DNA of 64,000 nt from Haemophilus paracuniculus (GTDB lineage: Bacteria > Pseudomonadota > Gammaproteobacteria > Enterobacterales > Pasteurellaceae), in assembly GCF_002015115.1 (NCBI RefSeq), contig NZ_MUYA01000007.1, forward strand, positions 1 through 64,000. The letters run 5' to 3'. The position numbers and the translations under genes are program-made. The notes below the pieces were generated by a model. The model searched no databases. It had not been told where the DNA came from and saw nothing but the letters and a program-made list of their open reading frames with translations. Positions 9,053 to 19,247 of the stretch are shown in pieces (within the stretch, counting starts at the first letter, position 1; every line of letters begins with the position of its first letter).

Positions 9053-10663
9053 TTACAGGGTATAGAAAATTGGCACGATAAAGAGTGCTGCCACGGCGGT
9101 AATGATACCATAGACCACCATTGGTACGACAGTTTTCTTGATGATTGTACCCTCTGCGTTCACGATACCTAATACAGAACATACCGCTACGATGTTGTTG
9201 ATACACACCATATTACCCATTGCACCACCCACAGATTGAGTTGCGAGGATTAAGGTGCTTGAAATGCCGGTCGCTTGGGCGGTGGCTAACTGTACGCTAC
9301 CGAAGGTTAAGTTCGATACGGTGTTAGAACCCGAGAAGAACGCACCCACTGCACCGAGGAATGATGAGAAGACTGTCCAGTATTCGCCAGTCGCTTGGGC
9401 GAAGCTCGTACCGATGATTTTCACCATTGAGTTATCGCCGCCGATCTTCATCAAGCTCACCATAATTAACGCACCAACAAGGGCGATAAATGGTTTTTGC
9501 ACTTGTTTGGCAGAGGTCGCAAAAATATCTTTCACTTTGCTACCTGATACGGCAAACACAGGGATTGAGATCAACACTGCTACTACGAATGGGATTAACG
9601 CAGGCACATAGAGTAATTTATAACTTGTGCCTACTGTCGTGCCGAAGATGTTTTTGAGGCTGAAAATCAAACCGTTACTGATCTCAAAGTTACCGAATGA
9701 ACCGAGTGAGCTTGAAATCCAAGCGGTTGCATCGTTCAACATTGCTTTGAGTGGAAGCTGTTTGATACGGGTGATGATTAAGATACCTACTAATAATGCC
9801 GTTGGGAACAACGCTTTTGCCACTTGTGCGGTGGTTACGCTATCTTTACCTTCAAGGGTATTTTCCACTTTGGCAAGACCGATACCTTTGTTCGCCACGA
9901 ATACAGAAATCAATAAGCCGATTGCACCCGCGACTAATGAAGGGAATTCATAGTTGAATTGTGCAATGATGAAGTAAGGCACAACGCAAGCGAAGATACT
10001 GATGAAGATAAACACGATGTTGTCGCGGATTTCTTTACCAGACACGATTAAGCGTAACGCCATTACAGGGATCACGATTGCCGCTAATGAGTGAATTAAC
10101 GCGGTGATTTGCCCCACTTGAAGAATTTGATCATCGCTGATTAAGCCGTCTTTTAATAAGCCACCGAAACCGAACCACGTTGGCGTACCTACCGCACCAA
10201 ATGAAACTGGCACAGAGTTCATTACCAACGCAAGCATTGCGACTTGTAATGGTTTAAAGCCTAAACCCACAAGGATAGGGGCGGCGATTGCCGCTGGCGT
10301 ACCGAAACCACTCGCACCTTCAATCATAAAGGCGAATGCCCAACCGATAATCATTAACTGTGCGACTGGGTTCGGGTTGATGTTGCCCAACCATTTGCGT
10401 AATACATCGGTTGCACCTGAAACTTCTGAGAAGCGGTTAAATAAAATCGCCCCAAAGATAACGGTAATCGGCGTTAAAACATCACCAAGGCTTGAAACCA
10501 CGTTCGCTGCCACAAGGGTGAAATCGCTACCGAAATAGAATAATTGGATCACTAACACTAACGCTGCAATGATTGGCAATGCAATGTAAGATGGAAGTGC
10601 GTTGCGTTTTACCATCAAATAGATCAGTAAAACGATCGGAAAGATACTAAGAAAAAGAGCCAT
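9053..10663 (-). CDS. lldP: L-lactate permease
   Basis: A 536-residue integral membrane protein of the LctP family that imports L-lactate with protons. It has about a dozen hydrophobic segments and the family signatures GASGFGTPAAIAAPILVGLGF (near residue 115) and SGSNTVSNLTFGSVQ (near residue 440). The ATG at 10663 has GGGAG six bases upstream. It is the promoter-proximal gene of the lactate block, so uptake and oxidation are co-encoded. A -10 box (TATAAT, 10725-10730 on the minus strand) and a CRP-like site at 10771-10786 lie upstream. Confidence 0.95.
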   Translation of the reverse strand: MALFLSIFPIVLLIYLMVKRNALPSYIALPIIAALVLVIQLFYFGSDFTLVAANVVSSLGDVLTPITVIFGAILFNRFSEVSGATDVLRKWLGNINPNPVAQLMIIGWAFAFMIEGASGFGTPAAIAAPILVGLGFKPLQVAMLALVMNSVPVSFGAVGTPTWFGFGGLLKDGLISDDQILQVGQITALIHSLAAIVIPVMALRLIVSGKEIRDNIVFIFISIFACVVPYFIIAQFNYEFPSLVAGAIGLLISVFVANKGIGLAKVENTLEGKDSVTTAQVAKALFPTALLVGILIITRIKQLPLKAMLNDATAWISSSLGSFGNFEISNGLIFSLKNIFGTTVGTSYKLLYVPALIPFVVAVLISIPVFAVSGSKVKDIFATSAKQVQKPFIALVGALIMVSLMKIGGDNSMVKIIGTSFAQATGEYWTVFSSFLGAVGAFFSGSNTVSNLTFGSVQLATAQATGISSTLILATQSVGGAMGNMVCINNIVAVCSVLGIVNAEGTIIKKTVVPMVVYGIITAVAALFIVPIFYTL

Positions 10664-10724
10664 AAGCTACTCCCTGATATTTGTAAATATAACGTTTTAA
10701 GTATGACGTGTTGTCACGGGGCGA

Positions 10725-10786
10725 ATTATAGAGAGGAACTTTTTAAAAAAATAGAACGAATGTTTTAAATTATGAAGTAGATCACG
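10725..10786 (-). promoter_or_regulatory. lldP promoter with CRP-like site
   Basis: A consensus TATAAT (10725-10730, minus strand) is preceded by the CRP-like site TATGA-AGTAGA-TCACG (10771-10786; eight of ten core bases match TGTGA/TCACA). With a start near 10718 the site centre falls at about -60.5 to -61.5, the class I CRP position. An inverted copy of the TGAAGTAGATC part lies at 10952-10963, near uspA. The rest of the 385-bp interval holds a G8 tract (10877-10884) and AT-rich DNA; no gene is seen. Confidence 0.55.
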
Positions 10787-11048
10787 CTTTTTCTTGCTTT
10801 TCGCTTAAAAAAACATCAACAATTTTAACAAATTTGTAACTTTGTTAGCATTTTGAGGTCAGAAGTGCCATTACAAGGGGGGGGATAACGCAAATTTTTG
10901 TAAAAATTTAACAACAAAAGTGCAGAAATTTTGAAGGATTTTTCAAAAATACGATCTACTTCAAATTTTCTTAAAGTTAGCTATGCTAAAATTCCCCTCG
11001 AAAATTGGAAAGCACATCATCAAGTCAATCAGCTGTAAGGAGGCAATG

Positions 11049-11474
11049 ATGTATAAACATATCTTAGTAGCCGTAGATCTTTCCGAAGAAAGCCTCATTT
11101 TGTTACGCAAAGGGGCGAAATTGGCAGAGCAGTGTGGGGCGAAGTTATCGTTGATCCACGTGGATGTAAACTTCTCGGATCTCTACACGGGGTTAATTGA
11201 TATCAATATGTCTTCTGTGCAAGATAGTGTTGGTGAAGAAAACGCCAAAGCCTTAGAAAATTTAGCAAGCAAAGTGGATTACCCCGTTTCCGAACGCTTA
11301 AATGGGGCAGGGGATTTCAGCCAAGTGCTTGAAGATGCGTTGCAAAAATATGATGTGGATCTCTTAATTACAGGGCATCATCAAGATTTTTGGAGCAAGT
11401 TTATGTCTTCGACTCGCCAACTAATGAATTCCGTTTCAGTGGATATGTTAGTTGTGCCGTTAGAAAACAGCTAA
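11049..11474 (+). CDS. uspA: universal stress protein A
   Basis: A 141-residue cytoplasmic protein of the UspA family, which protects cells in stasis and stress. It starts MYKHILVAVDLSEES, has the Rossmann-like alpha/beta fold pattern, and ends with the TGHHQDFW...VDMLVVPL region of true UspA proteins (E. coli 144 residues); the ATP-binding G-2X-G-9X-G(S/T) motif of the other Usp subclass is absent. The start is fixed by AAGGAGG at 11037-11043, five bases before the ATG at 11049; the ATG one codon earlier is too close to it. It is transcribed alone, divergent from lldP. Confidence 0.93.
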   Translation: MYKHILVAVDLSEESLILLRKGAKLAEQCGAKLSLIHVDVNFSDLYTGLIDINMSSVQDSVGEENAKALENLASKVDYPVSERLNGAGDFSQVLEDALQKYDVDLLITGHHQDFWSKFMSSTRQLMNSVSVDMLVVPLENS

Positions 11475-11509
11475 TTTTGTCATTGAACTGACTGCATTAG
11501 GATTTTGCC

Positions 11510-11550
11510 AACCGCTTCAAGGACGAATAGACTTGCAAGCGGTTGTATTT
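11510..11550 (+). terminator. uspA terminator made of inverted uptake-signal cores
   Basis: AACCGCTT and AAGCGGTT form an 8-bp stem with a 19-nt loop, followed by a T-rich tail, 35 bases after uspA. The right arm is the uptake-signal core. Confidence 0.6.
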
Positions 11551-11706
11551 TATAAAATTTTTGTAAAAAATGTGATTTTTGCTAAAAATAAGTGGTCGGG
11601 ATTAACATTTCAAGGCAAATTATGTGTAGAATAGCAAGGTTATGTATGGTTAGAGGGATTTTAACCGTATTGTTTCAAAATCTTACCTATTGAATGAGAA
11701 TGTTTA

Positions 11707-14331
11707 ATGAAAACGACTTCACAAATTAGACAATCCTTTTTGGAATTTTTCCAAAGCAAAGGGCATACAATAGTACCAAGCAGCTCGCTAGTACCAGAGA
11801 ATGACCCAACATTGCTATTCACTAATGCAGGAATGAATCAGTTCAAAGATCTGTTTTTGGGATTAGAGAAACGCAATTACACACGAGCAACGAGTTCTCA
11901 ACGTTGTGTGCGTGCAGGCGGTAAGCATAATGACCTTGAAAATGTGGGTTATACCGCTCGCCACCATACTTTCTTTGAAATGCTCGGTAATTTCAGCTTT
12001 GGCGATTATTTCAAACAAGATGCAATTAAATTTGGTTGGGAATATCTGACCTCACCTGAATGGCTCGGTTTACCAAAAGAAAAATTATGGGTAACCGTGT
12101 ATGAAACCGATGATGAAGCCTACGATATTTGGCATAAAGAAGTCGGGATTCCAGCGGAACGCATTATCCGCATTGGCGATAACAAAGGTGTGCCTTATGC
12201 CTCAGATAACTTCTGGCAAATGGGCGACACGGGACCTTGCGGGCCTTGTACCGAAATTTTCTATGATCACGGCGATCATATTTGGGGTGGACCACCGGGG
12301 TCGCCAGAAGAAGACGGCGACCGTTATATCGAAATTTGGAATATCGTCTTTATGCAATTTAACCGTCAAGCGGACGGTTCTATGGAAAAATTGCCGAAGC
12401 CGTCCGTGGATACGGGAATGGGCTTAGAGCGTATCAGTGCCGTGTTGCAACACGTTAATTCCAACTACGAAATTGATATTTTCCAAACCCTCATTAAAGA
12501 AATTGCGAAATTATTAAACGTAACGGATTTAGATAATAAATCGTTGCGTGTAATTGCTGACCACATCCGTTCTTGCTCTTACTTAATTGCAGACGGTGTT
12601 GTGCCATCTAACGAAGGACGTGGTTATGTACTTCGCCGAATCATTCGCCGTGCGGTTCGCCACGGTAACTTGCTCGGGGCGAAATCAGCGTTTTTCTACC
12701 AATTAGTGCCAACCCTTGCCAAAGCAATGGGGCAAGCTGGCGAGGTTTTAACGCAAAAACAAGCTCACATTGAGAAAACCCTCAAAGCGGAAGAAGAGCA
12801 GTTTGCTCGCACCCTTGATCGTGGTTTGGTGTTGCTTGATGAAGCCTTAGCCAAAGTTGAAAATAATCAGCTTTCTGGCGAAGTGGCGTTTAAATTATAT
12901 GATACCTACGGTTTCCCGCTCGATTTAACCGCTGATGTGTGCCGTGAGCGTAATATTTTGATTGATGAAGAGGGCTTTAACCGTGAAATGACCGCTCAAC
13001 GTGAGCGAGCCAAAGCAAGTAGCAACTTTGGTGTTGATTACAATAATGTGATTAAAGTTGAAGGCTCAACGGAATTTAAAGGGTATGAAACGACCCAAGC
13101 TGAAGCCACGGTGGTCGGATTATTTAGTAATGGCAAAGCGGTGGAACGTATCCACTCTGGCGAAAGTGCTGTTGTGATTCTTGATTGCACGCCATTCTAC
13201 GGCGAATCAGGCGGTCAAGTGGGCGATAGCGGTTACATTTCCGCAGAATTAGCGAAATTCCGCACGAACGATACGCAAAAATATGGTCAAGTCTTTGGGC
13301 ATATTGGTGTGTTAGAGTCAGGCGAGCTAAACGTTGGCGACAAAGTTTTTGCCGAAGTGGATGCACAACGCCGTCAAACCATTACGCAAAATCATAGTGC
13401 AACGCACTTGTTACATTCTGCTCTTCGTCAAGTGCTTGGCGATCACGTTGCTCAAAAAGGATCGTTGGTCTCTGAACAGAGTTTACGTTTCGACTTCTCT
13501 CAACCAGAGGCGATTAGCAAAGCTCAGTTGGAAGAAATCGAGCGAATCATTAACCGTAAAATCCGTGAAAATATCGTGGTTACCACCGAAGTAATGGATT
13601 TAGAAACGGCAAAACAAAAAGGTGCAATGGCACTGTTTGGCGAGAAGTATGGCGATAAGGTTCGTGTGGTGGAAATGACAGAATTTTCCATTGAACTTTG
13701 TGGCGGTACGCACGTTAAACAAACGGGGGAAATTGGCTTATTTAAGTTTATTTCCGAAGGTGCTGTCGCTGCGGGGGTTCGTCGTGTGGAAGCCGTAACA
13801 GGCGAAAATGCGATTAACTGGTTACATCAACAACAGCAAGTTGTACAACAAAGTGCCGAGTTATTGAAAGCAGATAGCGGTAGTTTAGTTGAAAAAATTA
13901 CCCAACTGCAAGATAAGACCAAACGCATTGAAAAAGAGTTACAACAGCTAAAAGACAAATTGGCAAGCCAAGCAGGCTCTGAACTGGCGAAACAAGCAAC
14001 CCAAATTAACGGGGTAAGTGTGGTGGTTCAGAAGTTAGAGGGCGTTGAGCCAAAAGCCTTACGCACAATGGTTGATGATCTCAAAAATCAACTTGGCGAG
14101 GCGGTGATTGTCTTTGGGGCAACGGCGGAAGATAAAGTGAATCTGATCGTTGGTGTTACCCAAACGCTTACAACGAAAATCAATGCGGGTGAACTCGTAG
14201 GTGCTATGGCACAAAAAGTAGGTGGAAAAGGTGGCGGTCGTGCCGATATGGCAATGGCTGGTGGTTCAGAGCCTCAAAACCTTGAAACCGCATTACAATT
14301 TGCACAAGAATGGATTCAAGCAAAACTCTAA
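11707..14331 (+). CDS. alaS: alanyl-tRNA synthetase
   Basis: An 874-residue class II synthetase that charges tRNA-Ala. The aminoacylation domain fills the N-terminal half (motif 2 region with [12 protein letters not shown] near residue 180). The editing domain carries the zinc-binding HSATHLLH (around residue 563) and CGGTH (around residue 665) motifs that clear mischarged Ser and Gly. The C-Ala region (after about residue 700) has a coiled coil followed by the [12 protein letters not shown] element. Length matches E. coli AlaS (876). Only a weak purine-rich ribosome site (GAGAA) precedes the start. csrA follows, as in many gammaproteobacteria. Confidence 0.97.
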   Translation: MKTTSQIRQSFLEFFQSKGHTIVPSSSLVPENDPTLLFTNAGMNQFKDLFLGLEKRNYTRATSSQRCVRAGGKHNDLENVGYTARHHTFFEMLGNFSFGDYFKQDAIKFGWEYLTSPEWLGLPKEKLWVTVYETDDEAYDIWHKEVGIPAERIIRIGDNKGVPYASDNFWQMGDTGPCGPCTEIFYDHGDHIWGGPPGSPEEDGDRYIEIWNIVFMQFNRQADGSMEKLPKPSVDTGMGLERISAVLQHVNSNYEIDIFQTLIKEIAKLLNVTDLDNKSLRVIADHIRSCSYLIADGVVPSNEGRGYVLRRIIRRAVRHGNLLGAKSAFFYQLVPTLAKAMGQAGEVLTQKQAHIEKTLKAEEEQFARTLDRGLVLLDEALAKVENNQLSGEVAFKLYDTYGFPLDLTADVCRERNILIDEEGFNREMTAQRERAKASSNFGVDYNNVIKVEGSTEFKGYETTQAEATVVGLFSNGKAVERIHSGESAVVILDCTPFYGESGGQVGDSGYISAELAKFRTNDTQKYGQVFGHIGVLESGELNVGDKVFAEVDAQRRQTITQNHSATHLLHSALRQVLGDHVAQKGSLVSEQSLRFDFSQPEAISKAQLEEIERIINRKIRENIVVTTEVMDLETAKQKGAMALFGEKYGDKVRVVEMTEFSIELCGGTHVKQTGEIGLFKFISEGAVAAGVRRVEAVTGENAINWLHQQQQVVQQSAELLKADSGSLVEKITQLQDKTKRIEKELQQLKDKLASQAGSELAKQATQINGVSVVVQKLEGVEPKALRTMVDDLKNQLGEAVIVFGATAEDKVNLIVGVTQTLTTKINAGELVGAMAQKVGGKGGGRADMAMAGGSEPQNLETALQFAQEWIQAKL

Positions 14332-14342
14332 TAATAACAAGC

Positions 14343-14392
14343 AGTAAGGCAAAATGATTTTGCCTTACTTATTAGGATTTATGAATCCTAAT
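14343..14392 (+). terminator. two hairpins between alaS and csrA
   Basis: A perfect 12-bp stem AGTAAGGCAAAA/TTTTGCCTTACT with a 3-nt loop (14343-14369) is followed by a second perfect 9-bp stem ATTAGGATT/AATCCTAAT with loop TATG (14371-14392). The first looks like an alaS terminator. The second lies in the csrA leader 23 bases before its start codon and contains a GGA triplet, so it could take part in CsrA autoregulation. Confidence 0.7.
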
Positions 14393-14415
14393 AATTGCTT
14401 TTTAAAGGAGGCTAA

Positions 14416-14607
14416 ATGCTTATTCTAACAAGAAAAATTGGGGAGAGCTTGCTGGTCGGTGATGATGTGGAAATCACTGTCCTCAACATTCGAGGTGGTC
14501 AGGTCAAATTAGGTGTTAAAGCACCGAAGGACGTTTCGGTGCATCGAGAAGAGATTTATCAGCGTATCAAAGCGTTAGGTGAACAGCATCAGCAAATTGA
14601 GCAATAA
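14416..14607 (+). CDS. csrA: carbon storage regulator CsrA
   Basis: A 63-residue RNA-binding global regulator that controls translation and stability of mRNAs for carbon metabolism and virulence by binding GGA motifs. The whole family sequence is present: [23 protein letters not shown] at the N terminus with Arg6, and [12 protein letters not shown] with Arg44, the two residues important for RNA binding in E. coli CsrA (61 residues). The ribosome site AAAGGAGG contains a GGA, the usual basis of CsrA autorepression. It lies between alaS and a phosphomannomutase gene. Confidence 0.97.
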   Translation: MLILTRKIGESLLVGDDVEITVLNIRGGQVKLGVKAPKDVSVHREEIYQRIKALGEQHQQIEQ

Positions 14608-14625
14608 GTCATAAAAGGAAATATT

Positions 14626-15984
14626 ATGAGTACATTAACCTGCTTTAAGGCCTATGACATTCGTGGACAATTAGGCACAGAACTCAATGTCGATATTGCA
14701 TACCGAATTGGACGTGCATTTGGGCAATTTTTACAGCCTAAAAGCATTGTGGTCGGTGGCGATGTGCGTTTAACCAGTAATGAATTGAAAAGTGCGGTAA
14801 CAAACGGGCTTCTCGATTCAGGCGTGGACGTGATCGATCTCGGTCTAACAGGAACGGAAGAAGTTTATTTTGCGACTTCTTTCCTTAAAACAGACGGTGG
14901 TATTCAAGTTACCGCAAGCCACAACCCAATGGATTACAATGGTATGAAATTGGTGCGTGAAGGTTCTCGTCCAATTAGTGCAGATACTGGTCTTGCTGAC
15001 ATCCAACGTTTAGCCGAGGAAAACAATTTCCCTGCGGTAACTAAACGTGGTACTTATACGCAAAAAAGCGTGCAAGGCGATTATGTTGAGCATTTGTTGT
15101 CTTACATTGATTTATCAAAATTGACCCCGAAAAAATTGGTCATTAACTCAGGTAATGGTACGGCTGGGCATATTATTGATGCGATTGAAGCACAATTTAA
15201 AGCACGTCAAGTGCCGGTCGAGTTTATCAAAGTGCATAATAACCCAGATGGTAATTTCCCGAATGGTATCCCTAACCCAATTCTGCACGAAAACCGCCAA
15301 GACTCAATTGATGCAGTGTTGGCAAATAAAGCAGATATGGGCGTAGCCTTTGATGGCGACTTCGACCGCTGTTTCCTCTTTGATGAAAAAGCGGGCTTTA
15401 TCGAAGGTTACTATGTAGTTGGCTTGCTTTCACAAGCTTTCTTACAGAAAAACAAAGGGGCGAAAGTGATCTACGATCCTCGCCTCGTATGGAACACCCA
15501 AGAATTAGTTGCAGAAGCAGGTGGTGAAGCGATTGTGTCAAAATCAGGGCATTCTTTCATTAAAGAAAAAATGCGTGCGGTTGATGCAATCTATGGTGGC
15601 GAAATGTCAGCTCACCACTACTTCCGTGATTTCTTCTATTGTGATAGCGGTATGATCCCGTGGTTGCTTACCCTTGAATTGTTATGCACCACAGGTAAAA
15701 CATTAAGCGAATTAGTGGGCGAACGCCTTGAAAAATTCCCGTCCCCAGGTGAAATCAACAGCAAATTAAGCGATGCGAAAGCAGCGATTGAGCGTGTGAA
15801 AGAAGCCTATAAAGACGGTAAGGTGGATACCCTAGACGGCATTAGCGTAGAGTATGAAAACTGGCGTTTCAATTTACGCAGTTCCAATACCGAGCCAGTG
15901 GTTCGTTTAAACCTCGAAACCCGTGGCGATAAAGTGTTAATGCAACAAAAAACCGATGAAATTTTGGCGTTATTGCGTCAGTAA
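14626..15984 (+). CDS. manB: phosphomannomutase
   Basis: A 452-residue enzyme of the alpha-D-phosphohexomutase family that interconverts mannose-6-phosphate and mannose-1-phosphate, a precursor for surface polysaccharides. It is highly similar to E. coli CpsG/ManB throughout (N-terminal [11 protein letters not shown]). The active-site serine is Ser98 in [13 protein letters not shown], the metal-binding loop is DGDFDRC, the sugar-binding loop [10 protein letters not shown], and the phosphate-binding loop RSSNTEP near the C terminus. AAAAGGAAAT precedes the ATG. It sits 18 bases after csrA and upstream of galU, another nucleotide-sugar gene. Confidence 0.93.
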   Translation: MSTLTCFKAYDIRGQLGTELNVDIAYRIGRAFGQFLQPKSIVVGGDVRLTSNELKSAVTNGLLDSGVDVIDLGLTGTEEVYFATSFLKTDGGIQVTASHNPMDYNGMKLVREGSRPISADTGLADIQRLAEENNFPAVTKRGTYTQKSVQGDYVEHLLSYIDLSKLTPKKLVINSGNGTAGHIIDAIEAQFKARQVPVEFIKVHNNPDGNFPNGIPNPILHENRQDSIDAVLANKADMGVAFDGDFDRCFLFDEKAGFIEGYYVVGLLSQAFLQKNKGAKVIYDPRLVWNTQELVAEAGGEAIVSKSGHSFIKEKMRAVDAIYGGEMSAHHYFRDFFYCDSGMIPWLLTLELLCTTGKTLSELVGERLEKFPSPGEINSKLSDAKAAIERVKEAYKDGKVDTLDGISVEYENWRFNLRSSNTEPVVRLNLETRGDKVLMQQKTDEILALLRQ

Positions 15985-16006
15985 TGGTAAAAATTTCATT
16001 AAAACT

Positions 16007-16036
16007 AACCGCTTGCAAAGGCAGGCGGTTTTATTC
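16007..16036 (+). terminator. manB terminator
   Basis: AACCGC...GCGGTT with a 12-nt loop and a T-rich tail (TTTTATTC) lies between manB and galU; the left arm is part of an uptake-signal core. Confidence 0.6.
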
Positions 16037-16059
16037 TATTTATCAATAAGGATTTTCTA

Positions 16060-16947
16060 ATGAAAGTGATTATTCCTGTGGCAGGGCTTGGTACGCGTAT
16101 GTTGCCTGCAACCAAAGCCATTCCAAAAGAGATGCTGACCATTGCAGATAAACCCCTCATTCAATATATCGTGAATGAATGTGTGGCAGCTGGTGTGAAA
16201 GAAATTGTACTGGTTACCCACTCTTCCAAAAATGCCATTGAAAACCACTTCGATACCTCTTTTGAATTGGAAACAATGCTCGAAAAACGGGTAAAACGTC
16301 AATTACTGGAAGAAGTGCGTTCTATCGTGCCGAAAGATGTAACCCTAATGCACGTTCGTCAAGGGCAAGCAAAAGGTTTGGGACACGCGGTATTATGTGG
16401 TCGTGCCGTGGTAGGCAATGAGCCTTTTGCGGTGGTGTTGCCTGACGTGCTTTTGGCTCACTTTACCGCCGATCAAAGTAAAGAAAACTTAGCGGCGATG
16501 ATCAAACGCTTTAAAGAAACGGGTAACAGCCAAATTATGGTTGCCCCAGTGCCGAAAGAGGATGTGAGTAGCTACGGTGTTGCCGACTGTGCAGGGGCGG
16601 AAATCCCAGCGGGTCAAACGGCGAAAATCGTGAAAATGGTGGAAAAACCAAGCGTAGAAGAAGCCCCGTCAAACCTTGCGGTGGTTGGGCGTTATGTGTT
16701 CTCGGCAGCAATTTGGGATTTATTAGAAAAGACCCCAATCGGCGTGGGCGATGAAATCCAATTAACCGATGCGATTGATATGCTGATCGCCCAAGAAACG
16801 GTGGAAGCCTTTAATATGACGGGCGAAACCTTCGACTGCGGCGACAAACTTGGCTATATGGAAGCCTTTGTGGAATATAGCTTGAACCACGAAAAATTTG
16901 GCGAACAGTTCAAATCTTACCTCAAAAAACTCGCTAAAACCCTCTAA
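16060..16947 (+). CDS. galU: UTP--glucose-1-phosphate uridylyltransferase
   Basis: A 295-residue cytoplasmic enzyme that makes UDP-glucose from UTP and glucose-1-phosphate, feeding LPS, capsule and galactose metabolism. The N-terminal nucleotide-binding signature [18 protein letters not shown] is intact, and the metal- and substrate-binding segments VLPDVLL and [10 protein letters not shown] are present. AAGGATTTTCTA precedes the ATG. It is flanked by terminators on both sides, so it is probably a single-gene unit although it sits next to manB. Confidence 0.96.
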   Translation: MKVIIPVAGLGTRMLPATKAIPKEMLTIADKPLIQYIVNECVAAGVKEIVLVTHSSKNAIENHFDTSFELETMLEKRVKRQLLEEVRSIVPKDVTLMHVRQGQAKGLGHAVLCGRAVVGNEPFAVVLPDVLLAHFTADQSKENLAAMIKRFKETGNSQIMVAPVPKEDVSSYGVADCAGAEIPAGQTAKIVKMVEKPSVEEAPSNLAVVGRYVFSAAIWDLLEKTPIGVGDEIQLTDAIDMLIAQETVEAFNMTGETFDCGDKLGYMEAFVEYSLNHEKFGEQFKSYLKKLAKTL

Positions 16948-16954
16948 TATTCAG

Positions 16955-16980
16955 AAAGACGCAATTTTTTGCGTCTTTTT
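16955..16980. terminator. bidirectional terminator galU/priC
   Basis: AAAGACGC/GCGTCTTT (8 bp, loop 8) is followed by T residues on the plus strand and overlaps the end of the convergent priC gene. It probably serves both genes. Confidence 0.8.
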
Positions 16981-17489
16981 TATCTTTTCGGATCTTCCAA
17001 TTCATCAATTGCCACCAAACAACGTTGTTTGCGAAATTCCGTTTCCGCTAACTGGGCTTGCAATAACGCCCGTTGTTCTTCCTGTTGTTCCCCATAAATT
17101 GCCTCACTCAGCCAGCCAAGTTTTTCATTTAAGGCTCGCAGGGCTTTTCGATATTCCACCAAGCGTTTTTCTTTGGGTAGCGAATGGACATTGCGAGGAA
17201 AGCGGTAAGATGAATGAAAATTTGGACGTTCGGTGTGCTTTTTTTCTAAACGGCTTATCGCTTTTTTTAATGCGTCAAACTGTTTTAATAACCGATCAGC
17301 ATAAAATTGGGCGTAATCCACGTTTTGCTGTTGGCGTAATTGTTGAGCTGTTTGACGAATTTCTTCCACAAAAAAGCTCACTTTGTTTTCTTCTTGACTA
17401 AAAATTTTGCCGAAAACCACCGCTTGTTGGGTTAAAAAAGGGGAAAATTGAGCGAGTTGTTGTTCAATTTGTTGTAAAAATGGTTCCAT
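16980..17489 (-). CDS. priC: primosomal replication protein N'' (PriC)
   Basis: A 169-residue, mostly alpha-helical and Gln/Arg-rich protein that recognises stalled forks and helps reload DnaB through the PriA-independent restart route. It resembles E. coli PriC (175 residues) in length, in the N-terminal helix (PFLQQIEQQLAQF) and in the basic C-terminal part (RYLPKEKRLVEYRKALR-like pattern near residue 110). The start at 17489 (MEPFLQQ) is chosen by family length; an in-frame extension to 17552 is possible but atypical. The ribosome site is weak. It is convergent with galU and divergent from the porin gene. Confidence 0.8.
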   Translation of the reverse strand: MEPFLQQIEQQLAQFSPFLTQQAVVFGKIFSQEENKVSFFVEEIRQTAQQLRQQQNVDYAQFYADRLLKQFDALKKAISRLEKKHTERPNFHSSYRFPRNVHSLPKEKRLVEYRKALRALNEKLGWLSEAIYGEQQEEQRALLQAQLAETEFRKQRCLVAIDELEDPKR

Positions 17490-17596
17490 TTGGGCTGTAA
17501 AAATTGGCGTAAAGGCGACCGCAATTATAGAAAATTTGCCCGAAAAAACCAAACAAAGCCTAAAAAATAGACATTGATTTAATTTATTTGTAAAAA

Positions 17597-17612
17597 TGTG
17601 AGCAAGATCACA
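17597..17612. promoter_or_regulatory. perfect CRP-type site upstream of the porin gene
   Basis: TGTGA-GCAAGA-TCACA matches the CRP core consensus at all ten defined positions, inside A/T-rich flanks. It lies in the 459-bp region between divergent priC and the porin gene, about 108 bases from the priC start and 200 bases above the best porin -35 box. A nearer, weaker promoter (TTTACA at 17641, short spacer, TAAAAT at 17661) may be the one it serves. Confidence 0.75.
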
Positions 17613-17812
17613 AAAATTTTGAACTTTTTTGCATTTTTAGTTTACATCAATAACTAATGGTAAAATCGTTAAAAATCAATAGGTTGCAAAAGTTTAATTT
17701 GGCGTAAAAAAATCAAAAAAGAAATGAAAACGAAGTGGCATTAAAACGGGATTTGTTTAACTTGTTGTTTTTAAAGGGAAAATTTTGATTGTTGCAATGC
17801 TTATGTAAACTC

Positions 17813-17841
17813 TTGACACAAAATAACGAAGTTGGCATTAT
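17813..17841 (+). promoter_or_regulatory. porin gene promoter
   Basis: A consensus -35 TTGACA (17813-17818) and a -10 CATTAT (17836-17841) are separated by 17 bases. The predicted leader of about 100 bases contains an inverted repeat AATTAC/GTAATT (17884-17913) before the ribosome site. Confidence 0.65.
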
Positions 17842-17948
17842 GCCACCCGCAATCAGATGACACCTCGCGTGTTCTTGATCGGGAATTACTCTTACACCTT
17901 AACGAGGGTAATTTTTAACTAAACTAAAATTAAACTAAGGTGAACATT

Positions 17949-19025
17949 ATGAAAAAAACTCTTGTTGCATTAGCAGTAACCGCATTCGCAGCGTCAGCAT
18001 CAGCTTTAACTGTGTATGAAAAAGATGGCACAAACGTTCAATTTGACGGTTCTTTACGTTTGTTATTAGACAACTCTAAACCAGAGGGTCAGCGTGCTCA
18101 CTCAAATTTAAAAAATGACGGTTCACGTTTTGGCGTGCGTGTGAAACACGATATCGCGGAAGATTTCTTTGCACTTGGTCGTTTAGAACTTCGTTTCAAT
18201 GGTGCTTCTGATAAAAAAGGAAGCGATGAATTTGGAAGCCTCTACGCTCACCGTGCTTATGTAGGTTTAGGTAGCAAACAATACGGCGAAGTAACTTTCG
18301 GTCGTCAAGTAACTATCGGCGATGACATCGCACGTGCAGGTTTCGATAATACCTACTGTGTAACTAAAACCCCATTAACAACCGATGGCAAATCAGTAAT
18401 CCGCTATGACTACAAAGGTGTTGAAGGTTTACAAGTGGGTGTAGATTACCGTTTTGCAGAAGATCGTAAAGACGGTGAAGTTGTAGATGGTAAGTTAAAA
18501 GCAGGTTACGGTGCTGGTGCAATCTATGAGTTTGGTGTTGGCGAAGGTCAATCAGCAAGCGTTGCAGCGGGTTATACTCGTGATAGTTTCGCAACTGGCA
18601 CTAACAAAAAACACTACCGTGATGCAGCAATGGCTGGTGCAAGCTACACTATCAATGATTTAACCTTAGCCGCTGACTATGGCTACGAATCAACCAAAAA
18701 CGGTGATGCAAAACGTGGTCGTGAACACGGTTTCCAAGTGGGTGCGAAATATAAAGTAACCCCACAAGCAGCGGTATATGGTAACTACTTGTTCTTAGTA
18801 GGCAAAAATAACGCTGGTGATAAGAAAGATGCAGCTGGTAATGCTATCACATCAAAAGAGAACCGTGCTAACAAATTTATGTTAGGTGCAGAATATCAAT
18901 TCCACAAACAAGTTAAAGCGTTCGTGGAAGGTAAAGTGGAAAAAATCAAATACACTTATAACGACAACAGCACATCTCGTGCAACAGATCGTAGCGTAGG
19001 TGTAGGTTTACGCGTATTCTGGTAA
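17949..19025 (+). CDS. outer membrane porin (OmpP2/OmpC type)
   Basis: A 358-residue general porin of the outer membrane. A signal peptide (about residues 1-20, MKKTLVALAVTAFAASASA) precedes a beta-rich body with repeating amphipathic strands and the C-terminal phenylalanine-tryptophan ending (VGLRVFW) that guides assembly by the BAM complex; the PEFGGDT-like constriction loop 3 falls near residues 125-145. The ATG at 17949 follows AAGGTG; the GTG three codons earlier is part of that ribosome site. One cysteine (in NTYCVTK, loop 3 region) is unusual for trimeric porins. Codon use is strongly biased, in line with high expression. It is the major-porin counterpart of H. influenzae OmpP2; I give no symbol because subtype is unclear. 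Confidence 0.9.
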   Translation: MKKTLVALAVTAFAASASALTVYEKDGTNVQFDGSLRLLLDNSKPEGQRAHSNLKNDGSRFGVRVKHDIAEDFFALGRLELRFNGASDKKGSDEFGSLYAHRAYVGLGSKQYGEVTFGRQVTIGDDIARAGFDNTYCVTKTPLTTDGKSVIRYDYKGVEGLQVGVDYRFAEDRKDGEVVDGKLKAGYGAGAIYEFGVGEGQSASVAAGYTRDSFATGTNKKHYRDAAMAGASYTINDLTLAADYGYESTKNGDAKRGREHGFQVGAKYKVTPQAAVYGNYLFLVGKNNAGDKKDAAGNAITSKENRANKFMLGAEYQFHKQVKAFVEGKVEKIKYTYNDNSTSRATDRSVGVGLRVFW

Positions 19026-19061
19026 TCAACCCTAACGAATTAAGTTAAAATTCGTATCAAG

Positions 19062-19092
19062 AAACCAACAACTTCGGTTGTTGGTTTTTTTA
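19062..19092 (+). terminator. porin gene terminator
   Basis: A perfect 11-bp stem AAACCAACAAC/GTTGTTGGTTT closed by a TTCG tetraloop and followed by a T run; a very strong intrinsic terminator. Confidence 0.95.
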
Positions 19093-19247
19093 TTGTCTTG
19101 CAAGCGGTGGGATAGGGTGAAATTTTTCAATATCGCACCGCTTGCTGAGATGAAAATTTTTCTAAAATAATTGAAAACTTTTCACTTTACAGCCTAAAAA
19201 TTTTGTGGGAAATTTCATTATCATTTTTTTAACAAAAGGAAAGTAAA

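Noticed and set aside
10877..10884. G8 tract as a phase-variation switch
   Set aside because: It does not fall within a recognisable promoter spacer or reading frame.
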